Position numbers and translations under genes: made by a program. From positions 1,364,001-1,428,000 of the forward strand of contig NZ_FNRY01000001.1 in NCBI RefSeq assembly GCF_900105715.1: DNA of 64,000 bases, read 5' to 3'. The notes below the pieces were generated by a model. It did not search any database and was not told the DNA's origin. It was given only the letters and a program-made list of their open reading frames with translations. Positions 40,144 through 48,805 of this stretch are shown here, one piece after another. Numbering within the stretch: the first letter of the stretch is position 1; every line of letters starts with the position of its first letter. Source of the stretch: Paramicrobacterium humi (GTDB taxonomy: Bacteria > Actinomycetota > Actinomycetes > Actinomycetales > Microbacteriaceae).

Positions 40144-40719
40144 TCACTGCGGGTAGATCGTCTCCCCGCGCTCCAGCATCTCCACGAACGTCGTCGCCCG
40201 CCGTGCGCGCGTCTCAGGCCGTTTCGCCGTGACGATGCGGAACAGGATCGCGTAGCGGTTCTGCCCGCTCAGCGTCGCGAAGAAGGCGGCGGCAGCGGGG
40301 TTCGCGTCAAGCAAGGACTGCAGCTCCGGTGGCACTTCGATGCGCGACGCCGGCGCGTACGCGGCATCCCATCGTCCGTCCGCCTTCGCCCGGTCGATCT
40401 CGGTCTGACCCGCCGGCCGCATCCGCCCCGCCGCGATGAGCTCCTCGACGATGTCGCGGTTCACTTGCGACCACGTGCTGCGGGCGCGCCGCGGCATGTA
40501 CGACTGCAGGTAGTGCCGCTCGTCGAGACGATTCCGCACGCCGTTGATCCAGCCGAAGCACAGCGCCACCTCGAGCGCTTCGGCCGCCGTGACGCTCGGC
40601 ACGCCGGCGCCCTTCTTCGCGATCGCGAGGTCGATCGCGTCCGAGAGCGCGTGGTTCTCGTCCAGCCAGCGCTCCCACGCGGCAGCGTCGTCAAAGTACA
40701 GCGTCTCGCGATCGGCCAT
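40144..40719 (-). CDS. YdeI/OmdA family protein
   Basis: 191-residue protein of the YdeI/OmpD-associated family: WERWLDENHALSDAIDLAIA, then ALEVALCFGWINGVRNRLDE and YLQSYMPRRARSTWSQVNRD, the most conserved block, and a C-terminal helical repeat. Members are tied to bacteriocin or polymyxin protection in some bacteria, but the biochemical role is unclear. ATG 40719 chosen because GAGGGAG is at correct spacing; GTG 40725 would add two residues. Convergent with ribH2, one base between stops. Confidence 0.85.
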   Translation of the reverse strand: MADRETLYFDDAAAWERWLDENHALSDAIDLAIAKKGAGVPSVTAAEALEVALCFGWINGVRNRLDERHYLQSYMPRRARSTWSQVNRDIVEELIAAGRMRPAGQTEIDRAKADGRWDAAYAPASRIEVPPELQSLLDANPAAAAFFATLSGQNRYAILFRIVTAKRPETRARRATTFVEMLERGETIYPQ

Positions 40720-40780
40720 GCGCACTCCCTCGTTCCGGCACTGAGTCTACGAGCAGCCGCCGACGTTCTATGCTGACGGG

Positions 40781-41158
40781 ATGCCGGAACTGAACGCTGA
40801 GCAGCTCGCGACCCTCACCGAGATGGCCATGGGCCTCGCCCGGCGCGGCGAGACGGCCGAGCTGCTCGAATTCGTCGACCACGGACTTCCCGTCAACGTG
40901 CAGGATGCCGCCGGCAACACCGCGCTCATGCTCGCCGCGTACAACGGCCACGCCGACGCCGTGCGCGGCCTCATCGATCGCGGCGCCGACGTCGACCTGC
41001 GCAACGCGCGCGACCAGTCGCCGATCGCCGGCGCCGTGTTCAAGGGTGAGGACGAGATCGTGCGGATGCTGCGCGACGCGGGCGCCGATCTCGACGCCGG
41101 CACGCCGAGCGCCCGTGCGGCGGCGCAGATGTTCGGCCGGGCGCACCTGTTCGCGTGA
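40781..41158 (+). CDS. Ankyrin repeat protein
   Basis: 125 residues with three ankyrin repeats. The two clearest are GNTALMLAAYNGHADAVRGL (residues about 46-65) and SPIAGAVFKGEDEIVRMLRD (about 86-105), preceded by a degenerate first repeat. No signal peptide or membrane segment. Probably a soluble protein-binding scaffold; partner unknown. Confidence 0.85.
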   Translation: MPELNAEQLATLTEMAMGLARRGETAELLEFVDHGLPVNVQDAAGNTALMLAAYNGHADAVRGLIDRGADVDLRNARDQSPIAGAVFKGEDEIVRMLRDAGADLDAGTPSARAAAQMFGRAHLFA

Positions 41159-41186
41159 GCGGCGTCGAGCGCGGCAGTTGCGTAGG

Positions 41187-41603
41187 TCAGATGAGTTCGG
41201 TTTCCACGGAGAGAGCCGTGTAGGTTCTTTCTGCCCGTCGATCGCAGGAGAGCAGCGGAATCCCTGCAGCCTTAGCGGCAAGGCCGACCAAGCCGTCGTA
41301 TACCGCGCCTCCCGCGATGTTCGCCGCTGCAAGGATGCCGAGTGCTGAGTTCGTAGCTTCGGCACCGAGATGGTGGGTCCCCGGGAAGTTGGTCGCGATG
41401 ACACGGGAAGCGGCAGCCGAACTCAGCCTGAGTGTGATCGGAAGGCGCGTCAGCACCGAATAGGTTTCGAACGATGCATGGCCGGATAGGCCAAGGATGA
41501 GGCCGTGGGTGCGTTGAATTACCGGCTCATGGAAGTCGGAATTCTCGACGATCAGGGCGATCGCGGCGCTTGTGTCGAGAAGAAGGTCAGCGCTGGTCGG
41601 CAC
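41187..41603 (-). CDS. vapC: PIN-domain toxin (VapC family)
   Basis: 138-residue PIN-domain ribonuclease. Conserved acids: Asp10 in LLLDTSAAIAL, Glu in GHASFETYSVLTRLP (about 50), Asp in VYDGLVGLAAKAAG (about 106) and Asp in LLSCDRRAERTY. Start GTG 41603 overlaps the vapB end by 17 bp. Cleaves RNA (often tRNA) when released from its antitoxin. Confidence 0.88.
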   Translation of the reverse strand: MPTSADLLLDTSAAIALIVENSDFHEPVIQRTHGLILGLSGHASFETYSVLTRLPITLRLSSAAASRVIATNFPGTHHLGAEATNSALGILAAANIAGGAVYDGLVGLAAKAAGIPLLSCDRRAERTYTALSVETELI

Positions 41604-41820
41604 GTCGAATCTCCCGCACCGCGTCGATGCTGAGGGGTTCGCCTTCGGTGGCGATGACGAGACGCCCATCCTTTTCCTCGAGGCGGTCTGACGTGGGCAC
41701 TTCGATTCTGATGCTTGTGCCTTCCACGCTGATATCGACCGGGCCCGGTTCGAACCCGAGCTTCTGACGAATCGCGAGCGGCACGACGATACGTCCGGCC
41801 TTGTCCATGGTCGTCCGCAT
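41587..41820 (-). CDS. vapB: AbrB/MazE-type antitoxin (VapB family)
   Basis: 77-residue swapped-hairpin DNA-binding protein: MDKAGRIVVPLAIRQKLGFE is the AbrB core, and the C-terminal residues 45-77 are the toxin-binding tail. Start ATG 41820 is chosen because MRTTMDKAG begins the domain; an upstream GTG or ATG would add a non-homologous peptide. A direct repeat (41819-41836) spans the start and may be its operator. Confidence 0.85.
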   Translation of the reverse strand: MRTTMDKAGRIVVPLAIRQKLGFEPGPVDISVEGTSIRIEVPTSDRLEEKDGRLVIATEGEPLSIDAVREIRRADQR

Positions 41821-41836
41821 ACCATAACGATACCAT
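41819..41836. promoter_or_regulatory. Direct repeat at the vapB start, candidate autoregulatory site
   Basis: ATACCAT at 41819-41825 and again at 41830-41836, 11 bp apart (one helical turn), overlapping the vapB start codon. AbrB-type antitoxins bind repeated short sites on one face of DNA. Confidence 0.35.
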
Positions 41837-41872
41837 TCGGATGCCAGACTCACGCCGTGCACAACGTCGACG

Positions 41873-44383
41873 TCAGGCTGCCGGCTGCGCCGCGCGGACT
41901 CTGAGGTCCCGTGCGAGGTGGTCGCGCTGCTCGGTCACGAGCCGCACGAGCGCTCCCGGTGCGTCCGCGTTCGCGGCAAGCCACGCGTCGACCGGGCCAA
42001 GGGAGTCGCTCGCGGGGAACAGCCCGAGCACGAGGCGCCGGGCGATCTCGATGCTGCGGCTCTGCCACGCTGCGCGGATCCGCGCGAAGTACGCGTCGTC
42101 GCAGCCGGCGATGAGATCGCGGCGGCCACCCGCACGGAAGCCGTGAATCGTCGCGTCGAGATGATCGTTCGTGAGCGAGGTGTCGCTCCACGCCGACTCC
42201 CACGCGCGCGCCTTCGCGTCGGTCTCGGGGCGGGCGGCGAGCGCCTCGAGGCGCGCGGTCGCGCCGCTCGCGGTGTTGTCGCGCGCGAGCTCGGCGTCGG
42301 CGTCCGCCTCGTTCGCGTGGCCGGTCGCGGCGAGCGCCGTGAGCAGCATCCAGCGCAGCTCGGCGTCGAGCCGCAGGCCCTCGGGAACCGCGTCGCCGTC
42401 GAGCATCGCCCGGATCTCGTCCGCTTGCGCGTCGTCGAAGACGGCGGCGGATGCTGCCGCCCGCGCCCACGCGAGCTGCTCGCCCGAGCGGGGGTTCGAG
42501 GTGAGCATCGCGCTCCAGCAGGTGTCGAGCCAGGTTCCGCGCTCGGCGTCGCGCGCGGCATCCGGAACGTAGTGCTCGATCGCGAAGGCGGCGTTCGCGA
42601 GCACCGAGGCGAGCAGGCCCACGTTGGTCTCGAGCGGCGCGAAGCTGCGCGCGATCGTGAGGTAGCGGGCGGTCGCGAGTTCGCCGTCGCGCGTCGCGTT
42701 CCACAGGGCCGCCCAGATGAGGCCGCGGGCGAGCGTGTCGGTGGCGCGGTCGAGGAAGCCCTCGATCGTCTCAAGGGAGCGGTCGTCGAGGCGCACCTTC
42801 GCGTACGTGAGGTCGCCGTCGTTCAGCAGCGTCAGCGGTGCGTCGGGCAGCTCGAGCGGCGTGCGCTCGTCCGCCACGTCGAGCTCGACGCGGTCGCGGC
42901 TCACGAGCTGCGTCGCGTCGTCGAAGTCGAAGGCGGCGACCGCGAGGCGGTGGGGACGCGGCGCGGTCTGCGTGATCGTGCGCTGCCCGGCGGCATCCGT
43001 CTCGATCTGAAGGGTCGAGACACCGGAGGTTTCGAGCCACGCGCGCGACCACGCGCGCAGGTCGCGACCGGACGCCTCTTCGAGCTCGATGAGCAGGTCG
43101 TCGAGCGTCGTGTTGCCGAACGCGTGCCGCTGGAAATATCGGCGGGCGCCGGCGAAGAACGCGTTGCGGCCGACGTAGGCCACGAGCTGCTTGAGAACGC
43201 TCGCGCCCTTCGCGTAGGTGATGCCGTCGAAGTTGAGCTTCGCGGCCTCGAGGTCGGGGATGTCGGCGACGATCGGGTGCGTCGTCGGCAGCTGGTCCTG
43301 CGCGTAGGCCCACGCCTTGCGGCGGTCCGCGAACGTCACCCACGCGTCGCTGAACCGAGTCGCCTCCGCGGCGGCAAGCGAGCCCATGTAGTCGGCGAAG
43401 GACTCCTTGAGCCACAGGTCGTCCCACCAGCGCATCGTCACGAGGTCGCCGAACCACATGTGCGCCATCTCGTGCAGGATCGTGTTCGCACGGCCCTCGT
43501 GCTGCGCCTCGGTCGCCGCGCCGCGAAACACGTACCGCTCGGTGAAGGTGACGAGGCCCGGGTTCTCCATGGCGCCGAGGTTGTACTCGGGAACGAAGAT
43601 CTGGTCGTACTTGCCCCACGGGTACGGGAAGTCGAAAGCGTCGTGGAAGAAGTCGAGGCCCTGCTTCGTGACCTCGAGGATCTCGTCAGCGTCGAGGTGC
43701 TCGGCGAGCGAGGCGCGGCAGAACACGCCGAGCGGCACGGTGAGCTCGCCGCGGCTCCACGCGGCGTCGACGCGGTGATACGGACCCGCCGCGACAGCGG
43801 TGATGTAGCTCGAGAGCGGCAGCGTCGGCGCGAACTCGACGCTCTGGCCGGCGGCATCCGATCGCGCCTGTCCCTGCTGGTTCGAGAGCACCTGCCAGCC
43901 GGCCGGCGCATGCACGACGAACGTGTACGCCGCCTTCAGATCGGGCTGCTCGAAGCACGCCATCACGCGCCGCGAGTCCGCCGGCTCGTACTGGGTATAG
44001 AGGTAGGTCTCGCCGTCGACGGGGTCGACGAAGCGGTGCAGGCCCTCGCCCGAGCGGGAATACGCTCCGGTCGCCTCGATGGTGAGCACATTGGATGCCG
44101 CCAGGCCGGCGATTTGCACGCGCGCCCCGTCGTAGCGCACCGGCTGCTCGGCGCCGTTGAGCGTCACCCTGTGCACGGCTTCGCCGATGAAGTCGACCCA
44201 CGTCGCATCGCCCCGAGCGAGGTCGGCGTCGAAGGTCAGCGTCGTGGTGGTCGGGAATCCCGAAACGGCGGGGTCGGGCGCCTGCCGCAGGTCGAGTTCG
44301 ACGCGGATGCTGTGCAGCGTGAGCGCCGCTGAACGAGCGGCGGTCTCATCACGGGTGAGGTTGGCGGAGGCGTTGGAGCTCAT
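41873..44383 (-). CDS. pepN: Aminopeptidase N (M1 zinc metallopeptidase)
   Basis: 836-residue cytosolic aminopeptidase. The exopeptidase motif GAMENPG and zinc site HEMAHMWFGDL, with the second glutamate in LWLKESFADY, are complete, and the downstream tyrosine (DGITYAKGASVL) is present. N-terminal beta domain 1-200, thermolysin-like domain about 200-440, then an ERAP1-like helical C-terminal domain. Size equals actinobacterial PepN. ATG 44383. Stands alone between vapB and a DUF4190 gene; a housekeeping peptide-degradation role is likely. Confidence 0.95.
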   Translation of the reverse strand: MSSNASANLTRDETAARSAALTLHSIRVELDLRQAPDPAVSGFPTTTTLTFDADLARGDATWVDFIGEAVHRVTLNGAEQPVRYDGARVQIAGLAASNVLTIEATGAYSRSGEGLHRFVDPVDGETYLYTQYEPADSRRVMACFEQPDLKAAYTFVVHAPAGWQVLSNQQGQARSDAAGQSVEFAPTLPLSSYITAVAAGPYHRVDAAWSRGELTVPLGVFCRASLAEHLDADEILEVTKQGLDFFHDAFDFPYPWGKYDQIFVPEYNLGAMENPGLVTFTERYVFRGAATEAQHEGRANTILHEMAHMWFGDLVTMRWWDDLWLKESFADYMGSLAAAEATRFSDAWVTFADRRKAWAYAQDQLPTTHPIVADIPDLEAAKLNFDGITYAKGASVLKQLVAYVGRNAFFAGARRYFQRHAFGNTTLDDLLIELEEASGRDLRAWSRAWLETSGVSTLQIETDAAGQRTITQTAPRPHRLAVAAFDFDDATQLVSRDRVELDVADERTPLELPDAPLTLLNDGDLTYAKVRLDDRSLETIEGFLDRATDTLARGLIWAALWNATRDGELATARYLTIARSFAPLETNVGLLASVLANAAFAIEHYVPDAARDAERGTWLDTCWSAMLTSNPRSGEQLAWARAAASAAVFDDAQADEIRAMLDGDAVPEGLRLDAELRWMLLTALAATGHANEADADAELARDNTASGATARLEALAARPETDAKARAWESAWSDTSLTNDHLDATIHGFRAGGRRDLIAGCDDAYFARIRAAWQSRSIEIARRLVLGLFPASDSLGPVDAWLAANADAPGALVRLVTEQRDHLARDLRVRAAQPAA

Positions 44384-44418
44384 GGCTCCATCGTGTCACG
44401 CGCGGTGTTTCCGCTGCG

Positions 44419-44781
44419 TCAGTATGAGTAGCTCGAGCTCGAGCTGCCGATGATGGCGAGCCACCAGAACACGGTCACGAGAACGATGACGGCGAGCGTG
44501 ATGTAGCCGAGGATGAGGCCCGTCAACGCCGCCGAGTGTCCTGTCCCCCTGAGCTGCCGCGCCTTGCCGAGACCGACGTGGCCGAACACCACGCCGAGCA
44601 GCGCGGGGACGAAGCCGGTCACCGCCGAGAACAGCCCGAGGATCGGGACGAACGACCAGATGCCGATGACGATTCCGACAATGCCGAGCACCATGGCGGC
44701 GGTCGCCGATCCGTTGCTCGGCGGCCGCACGATGTGGTGATAGAGGTACTGCGATTGCGGCGGCTGGGGCGGATAGCTCAT
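44419..44781 (-). CDS. DUF4190 domain membrane protein
   Basis: 120-residue protein: Pro/Gln-rich N-terminus (PPQPPQSQYLYHH), then two or three helices with the DUF4190 pattern (ATAAMVLGIVGIVIGIWSF, GLGKARQLRGTGHSAALTGL with the small polar loop) and a Ser/Tyr tail (SSSSSYSY). Unknown function. Confidence 0.8.
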   Translation of the reverse strand: MSYPPQPPQSQYLYHHIVRPPSNGSATAAMVLGIVGIVIGIWSFVPILGLFSAVTGFVPALLGVVFGHVGLGKARQLRGTGHSAALTGLILGYITLAVIVLVTVFWWLAIIGSSSSSYSY

Positions 44782-44841
44782 CTCCCTACGCTACGGGAGA
44801 CGTTCAGCTTTCGCTCAGGCCCTGTTCGGGGGTGGGGCTCG

Positions 44842-45387
44842 TCAGTTCGCGATGAGCTCCACGTCGATCGGCGTCGCGTTCGAGAAGAGGTCGAGAACCG
44901 GGCAGTGCGCGTCAACGGCCCGGCGCAGGTCCTCGTAGCGCTCGTCCGATTCGGGACCCGTGACGTTGATCGTGAGACGCACCTTCTCGAAGCCCGGGCG
45001 CACGGCGTCGTCGATGCCGAACAGTCCCTTGACGTTGAGCTCGCCCACCGCGGTCGCCGAGATCGAGTCGATCTCGATGCCGAGGTTCTGCGCGTACAGC
45101 CGGTACACGACGATCTGGCAGGAGATGAGTGCGCCGAGCGCGACCTCCACGGGGCTCGCGGCCACGTCGTCGCCGGCGAGGCCTGCGGGCTCGTCGATCG
45201 TGAACGTGTGCGTGCCCGCCGTGATCGTCGAGGCGACCGAACCGGTGCCGACTCCCGTCACCGTGTAGCTGAGGTTGGCCGTCGAAGGAGCGCTTTCGAT
45301 GCGGCGGCTCCAGAATTCGCCGGCCTCGGTGAGGCGTGCGGCGCGCTCGTCGGCGGAGATCTGCGGTGCGGTTTCGGTGAGCGACAT
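44842..45387 (-). CDS. OsmC-like peroxiredoxin-fold protein
   Basis: 181-residue OsmC-superfamily member, distant from the copy at 1443. The first Cys region is ALGALISCQIVVYRLYAQ (about residue 91) and the second is VDAHCPVLDLFSNATP (about 165). HTFTIDEPAGLAGDDVAASP replaces the GGTNxxPTP loop. Start ATG 45387 with GAAAGGAC. Probably a thiol peroxidase of the YhfA/OsmC-like branch. Confidence 0.87.
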   Translation of the reverse strand: MSLTETAPQISADERAARLTEAGEFWSRRIESAPSTANLSYTVTGVGTGSVASTITAGTHTFTIDEPAGLAGDDVAASPVEVALGALISCQIVVYRLYAQNLGIEIDSISATAVGELNVKGLFGIDDAVRPGFEKVRLTINVTGPESDERYEDLRRAVDAHCPVLDLFSNATPIDVELIAN

Positions 45388-45541
45388 GCGATGTCCTTTC
45401 GTTTCGCTCAGGCTAGAGCCGTGCGAGTTCTCCGCCAACGGATGCCGTCATGCGGCGTCATACAGCCGCGGGCCGTTCGTCCCCACTGTCAACCCCTCGC
45501 GCGGCCTGCGGGAATCGGAGACCAGTTGCTAGTTTTGTGCC

Positions 45542-47518
45542 GTGAACGACAACGACTCCGCCTCAGGTTCCGCCCCGGACACGAATGAGAACGCGGTGGC
45601 ACCGACGCCGCCGACGGTGAAGAAGCGGCCCACGGATCCGGCGCGGCGCATTCTCGCGGAGATGACGGATCCCGACAGCATCCACCCCGCACTCATTCCC
45701 GGGATCGGCGTCGAAGACACGGGACGCCGGTTTCACACGAACTGGTGGGTCTTCGCGATCGCGGCGGGATTCGTCGCCCTGTTCGTCACGTGGGGCATCG
45801 TGGATACGAAGGGCATGGGCGAGTTCTCGAGCTCCGCGCTGACGTGGGTGTCGACCTACTTCGGCTGGCTTTTCTCACTGCTGACGGTGCTCGTGTTCGC
45901 GTTCATGCTCTGGGTCGGGTTCTCCGCACGTGGCAGGATCCGGCTCGGAGCCGACGACGAGGAGCCCGAGTATTCGAAGTTCTCGTGGATCGCCATGATG
46001 TTCTCCGCCGGCATGGGAATCGGCCTGCTGTTCTTCGGACCGTACGAGCCGCTGACCTACTTCCTCGACGTGCCGCACGGTTTTCAGATCGACGCCGGCA
46101 GCCGCGATGCCATGCACGCCGCTCTCGCGCAGACGATGTTCCACTGGGGTCCGATGGCCTGGGCATACTATGCGCTCGTCGGCGGCGCGATCGCTTACTC
46201 CACGTACCGCCGAGGCCGCTCTCCACTCATCTCCGCGATCTTCGACCCGATCTTCAGCTCCCGAACGAAGGGACCCGTCGGCGCGGCAATCGACATCTTC
46301 GCGATCATTGTGACCCTGTTCGGCACGGCCGTCACCCTCGGGATCGGCGCGCTGCAGATCGGCCGCGGAATCGAAATCGTCGGCGGGATCGGGGATGTCG
46401 GAAACGCCGCCATCATCGGCATCATGGCCGTGCTGACCTGCGCCTTCATCATCTCGGCGGTGTCGGGCGTCAAACGCGGTATCCGGGCGCTGTCGAACTT
46501 CAATATGGTTCTCGCGGGGCTGCTCGGACTGTTCGTGTTCATTGCTGGCCCGACGGTGTTCCTGCTCAACTTCATCCCGTCCGCGGGTGTCGCGTTCTTC
46601 AACGACCTCGGCACCATGATGCAGCGCTCGGCGGCCGAGGGCCCGGATGCAGCGAAGTTCATGGAGACGTGGACGACGTACTACTGGGCGTGGTGGGTGT
46701 CGTGGACGCCCTTCGTCGGCATGTTCATCGCCAAGATCTCGCGCGGTCGCACGCTTCGCGAATTCGTCGTCGTTGTGATTGGCGTGCCGTCGCTCGTGTG
46801 CCTCATCTGGTTCGGAATCCTCGGCGGAACGTCAATGTGGATGGAGTCAACCGGCATCGCGATCTCCGACGCGAAGTCGGCTCAGGATGTTCTCTTCGCC
46901 GTGCTCGAGAATCTCCCGTTCGGGATCGTCACATCCGTCGTGGCCATGATCTCAGTCGTCGTCTTCTTCGTCACGAGCGCCGACTCCGCGTCGATCGTGA
47001 TGGGCTCCATGAGCCAGCACGGCCGGCCCGAGCCGGCGCACTGGGTCACGATTCTCTGGGGAGTGGCGCTCGCGGCCATCGCGTCTGTACTTCTGCTCGC
47101 CGGAGGATCGGATGCGTTGAACGCGCTTCAGGCTCTCATGGTGGTGTCGGCGCTGCCGTTCGCGGTCGTCGTTCTCGCGTTGATGTTCGCGTGGGCACGC
47201 GACCTTCAGACGGACCCGCTCATCCTGCGCGGCAAGTACGCGAAGGCCGCGATCGCAGAGGGCGTCCGACGCGGGATCGAGGAGCACGGCGACGACTTCG
47301 CGTTCGCAGCGGGAGCTGTCGAGCCCGAGCACGGGGCGGGCGCGTGGCTCGATACGACGAACCCGGCGCTCACGGAGTGGTACGAGGATGCTCGCACGGG
47401 AGCCGTCGAGACCATCGACGAGAACGTGGTTTCACCTGAGGAAGACGCTGCGCTCGACGGTGATGCCGAGCGGCGCCGTGACGGCGAGGACGACTCGGAC
47501 GGGCGCTCGACACGGTAG
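45542..47518 (+). CDS. BCCT family betaine/carnitine/choline transporter
   Basis: 658-residue sodium-coupled osmolyte transporter with 12 predicted helices. The glycine stretch FSAGMGIGLLFFGPYEPLTY matches the substrate-site motif of glycine-betaine carriers such as BetP. TTYYWAWWVSWTPFVGMFIA followed by KISRGRTLREF is the BCCT signature. The C-terminal tail of about 100 residues is acidic then Arg-rich (RRRDGEDDSDGRSTR), suitable for osmosensing. Start GTG 45542. Likely monocistronic; convergent with the ArsA-like gene. Confidence 0.93.
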   Translation: MNDNDSASGSAPDTNENAVAPTPPTVKKRPTDPARRILAEMTDPDSIHPALIPGIGVEDTGRRFHTNWWVFAIAAGFVALFVTWGIVDTKGMGEFSSSALTWVSTYFGWLFSLLTVLVFAFMLWVGFSARGRIRLGADDEEPEYSKFSWIAMMFSAGMGIGLLFFGPYEPLTYFLDVPHGFQIDAGSRDAMHAALAQTMFHWGPMAWAYYALVGGAIAYSTYRRGRSPLISAIFDPIFSSRTKGPVGAAIDIFAIIVTLFGTAVTLGIGALQIGRGIEIVGGIGDVGNAAIIGIMAVLTCAFIISAVSGVKRGIRALSNFNMVLAGLLGLFVFIAGPTVFLLNFIPSAGVAFFNDLGTMMQRSAAEGPDAAKFMETWTTYYWAWWVSWTPFVGMFIAKISRGRTLREFVVVVIGVPSLVCLIWFGILGGTSMWMESTGIAISDAKSAQDVLFAVLENLPFGIVTSVVAMISVVVFFVTSADSASIVMGSMSQHGRPEPAHWVTILWGVALAAIASVLLLAGGSDALNALQALMVVSALPFAVVVLALMFAWARDLQTDPLILRGKYAKAAIAEGVRRGIEEHGDDFAFAAGAVEPEHGAGAWLDTTNPALTEWYEDARTGAVETIDENVVSPEEDAALDGDAERRRDGEDDSDGRSTR

Positions 47519-47549
47519 TCCTCGTCGCCGTCGTCGGTGCGCTTGCTCA

Positions 47550-48515
47550 TCAGGCATCGGCGAGAAGCCCGGCGAGTCGGCCGAGCGCGTTCTCGCCGGC
47601 AAGCTCATCGGCGACGAGAGGGAGGTGCGCGAGCGGGATCGAGGGGAGGCTCGAGCGCAGCTGGTCCACGTAGTGCTCCTCGCGAGAGCGTCGCGCGGCG
47701 AGCAGGGTTCCCGCGTCAGCGGGTGATCGGCGGTTCACCACGACAGCATCGAGCCCGATACCCAGCTCAGCCAGTTCCCCAGCGAGAGCGAGGGTCTCGG
47801 CGACGGGAAGCTTCTCGGCGACGCACACGATGATGAAACCCGACTCGTCCGTCGCCGTGAGCGCCGTGTGCATGGCCGCGAATCGATCGCGGCGCGCGAT
47901 CAGAGCGCGTCGAAGCTCCGCATCGGCGGATGGCTCCTCCTGCTTCGTGCCGACCAAGCCGCGGGCCGCCGCGGCGAATCGTTCAGAGCGATCTCGGTTC
48001 GCGAGAAGCGACTCCGTCCAACTCGTCAGCTGCTCGGGCAACGCGAGGAGCCGGAGCGTGTGGCCGGTCGGCGCCGTGTCGAAGACCAGGAGGTCGTAGT
48101 CGTCGCGGCTGGTCTGGATGAGTTCGGCGATCCGCTCGAGCACCGCTGACTCGTGGCTGCCGGGCGCAGCCTTCGCGCGGTCGAGATGCTCGCGCGCGGA
48201 GGCGTGAAGCCGCTCGGGCAGCAGCCGCATCATCGTGCGCGACACCGCTGCGAAGTGAGAGTCGATCGTGCGCTTCGGGTCAAGCTCGATGCCGTCGACA
48301 AGTCCGTCCGAGGTCGCCAGACGGGTGGGCTCGTCGCCGAGAGCGCGTTCCCAGATGTGCCCGAGGTTGTGAGCAGGATCTGTGGACACGAGCAGCACCC
48401 GGGCTCCCTGCCGGGCTCGCGCGAGAGCCAGAGCAGAGGACACGGAGGTCTTTCCGACTCCGCCCTTGCCGCCGACGAAGAGGACGCGCCGAGCGCGCGC
48501 GAGCTCTAGCAGCAT
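47550..48515 (-). CDS. ArsA/GET3-like anion-transporting ATPase
   Basis: 321-residue P-loop ATPase of the deviant-Walker class: FVGGKGGVGKTSVSSALAL (residues about 13-31), LVSTDPAHNLGHIW (switch I), LLVFDTAPTGHTLRLL (switch II). No arsenic genes are nearby, and the arsenic-binding cysteines of ArsA are lacking. It overlaps the end of ybdD by 10 bp and follows cstA, so it is part of a cstA-ybdD-arsA-like operon. A role in transporter assembly or stress linked to carbon starvation is conceivable but unproven. Confidence 0.88.
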   Translation of the reverse strand: MLLELARARRVLFVGGKGGVGKTSVSSALALARARQGARVLLVSTDPAHNLGHIWERALGDEPTRLATSDGLVDGIELDPKRTIDSHFAAVSRTMMRLLPERLHASAREHLDRAKAAPGSHESAVLERIAELIQTSRDDYDLLVFDTAPTGHTLRLLALPEQLTSWTESLLANRDRSERFAAAARGLVGTKQEEPSADAELRRALIARRDRFAAMHTALTATDESGFIIVCVAEKLPVAETLALAGELAELGIGLDAVVVNRRSPADAGTLLAARRSREEHYVDQLRSSLPSIPLAHLPLVADELAGENALGRLAGLLADA

Positions 48516-48802
48516 CCGACGTGATCGAGCGGGGATCGGGGCATGCCCATGCGGCGATGCCAGGAGTGAAAGTTCTCCCAGATCGCCGGTAGCAGCTCTG
48601 CACTGTAGTAGGCGGCGGGGTCGGGCACTCCGAGCGCCTCGCCGAGGACCACGATCGAGAAGAAGTCGTCCTCGTCCCGCTTTTCCCGCGCGAGCGTCTG
48701 CCGATAGGGGCCGACGTAGAACTCAAGCAGGCCGGCGCGAAGCGCGGCCAGGCGCCGGGAGAGGGTCTCCCGGCGCCTGGCCTTCCGCGTCGATCGCGTC
48801 AC
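48506..48802 (-). CDS. ybdD: YbdD/YjiX family protein
   Basis: 98-residue DUF466 protein that accompanies CstA/BtsT pyruvate transporters and is needed for their activity in enterobacteria. Family motif: LEFYVGPYRQTLAREKRDED with FHSWHRRMGMP near the C-terminus. Start GTG 48802, three bases after the cstA stop. The final GCC-stop overlaps the ArsA-like ATG. Confidence 0.88.
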   Translation of the reverse strand: MTRSTRKARRRETLSRRLAALRAGLLEFYVGPYRQTLAREKRDEDDFFSIVVLGEALGVPDPAAYYSAELLPAIWENFHSWHRRMGMPRSPLDHVGCC

Positions 48803-48805
48803 CGG

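Noticed and set aside
41918-44332. 804-codon plus-strand open frame antisense to pepN
   Set aside because: Low-complexity Arg/Glu/Val composition caused by the codon bias of pepN; no domain visible.
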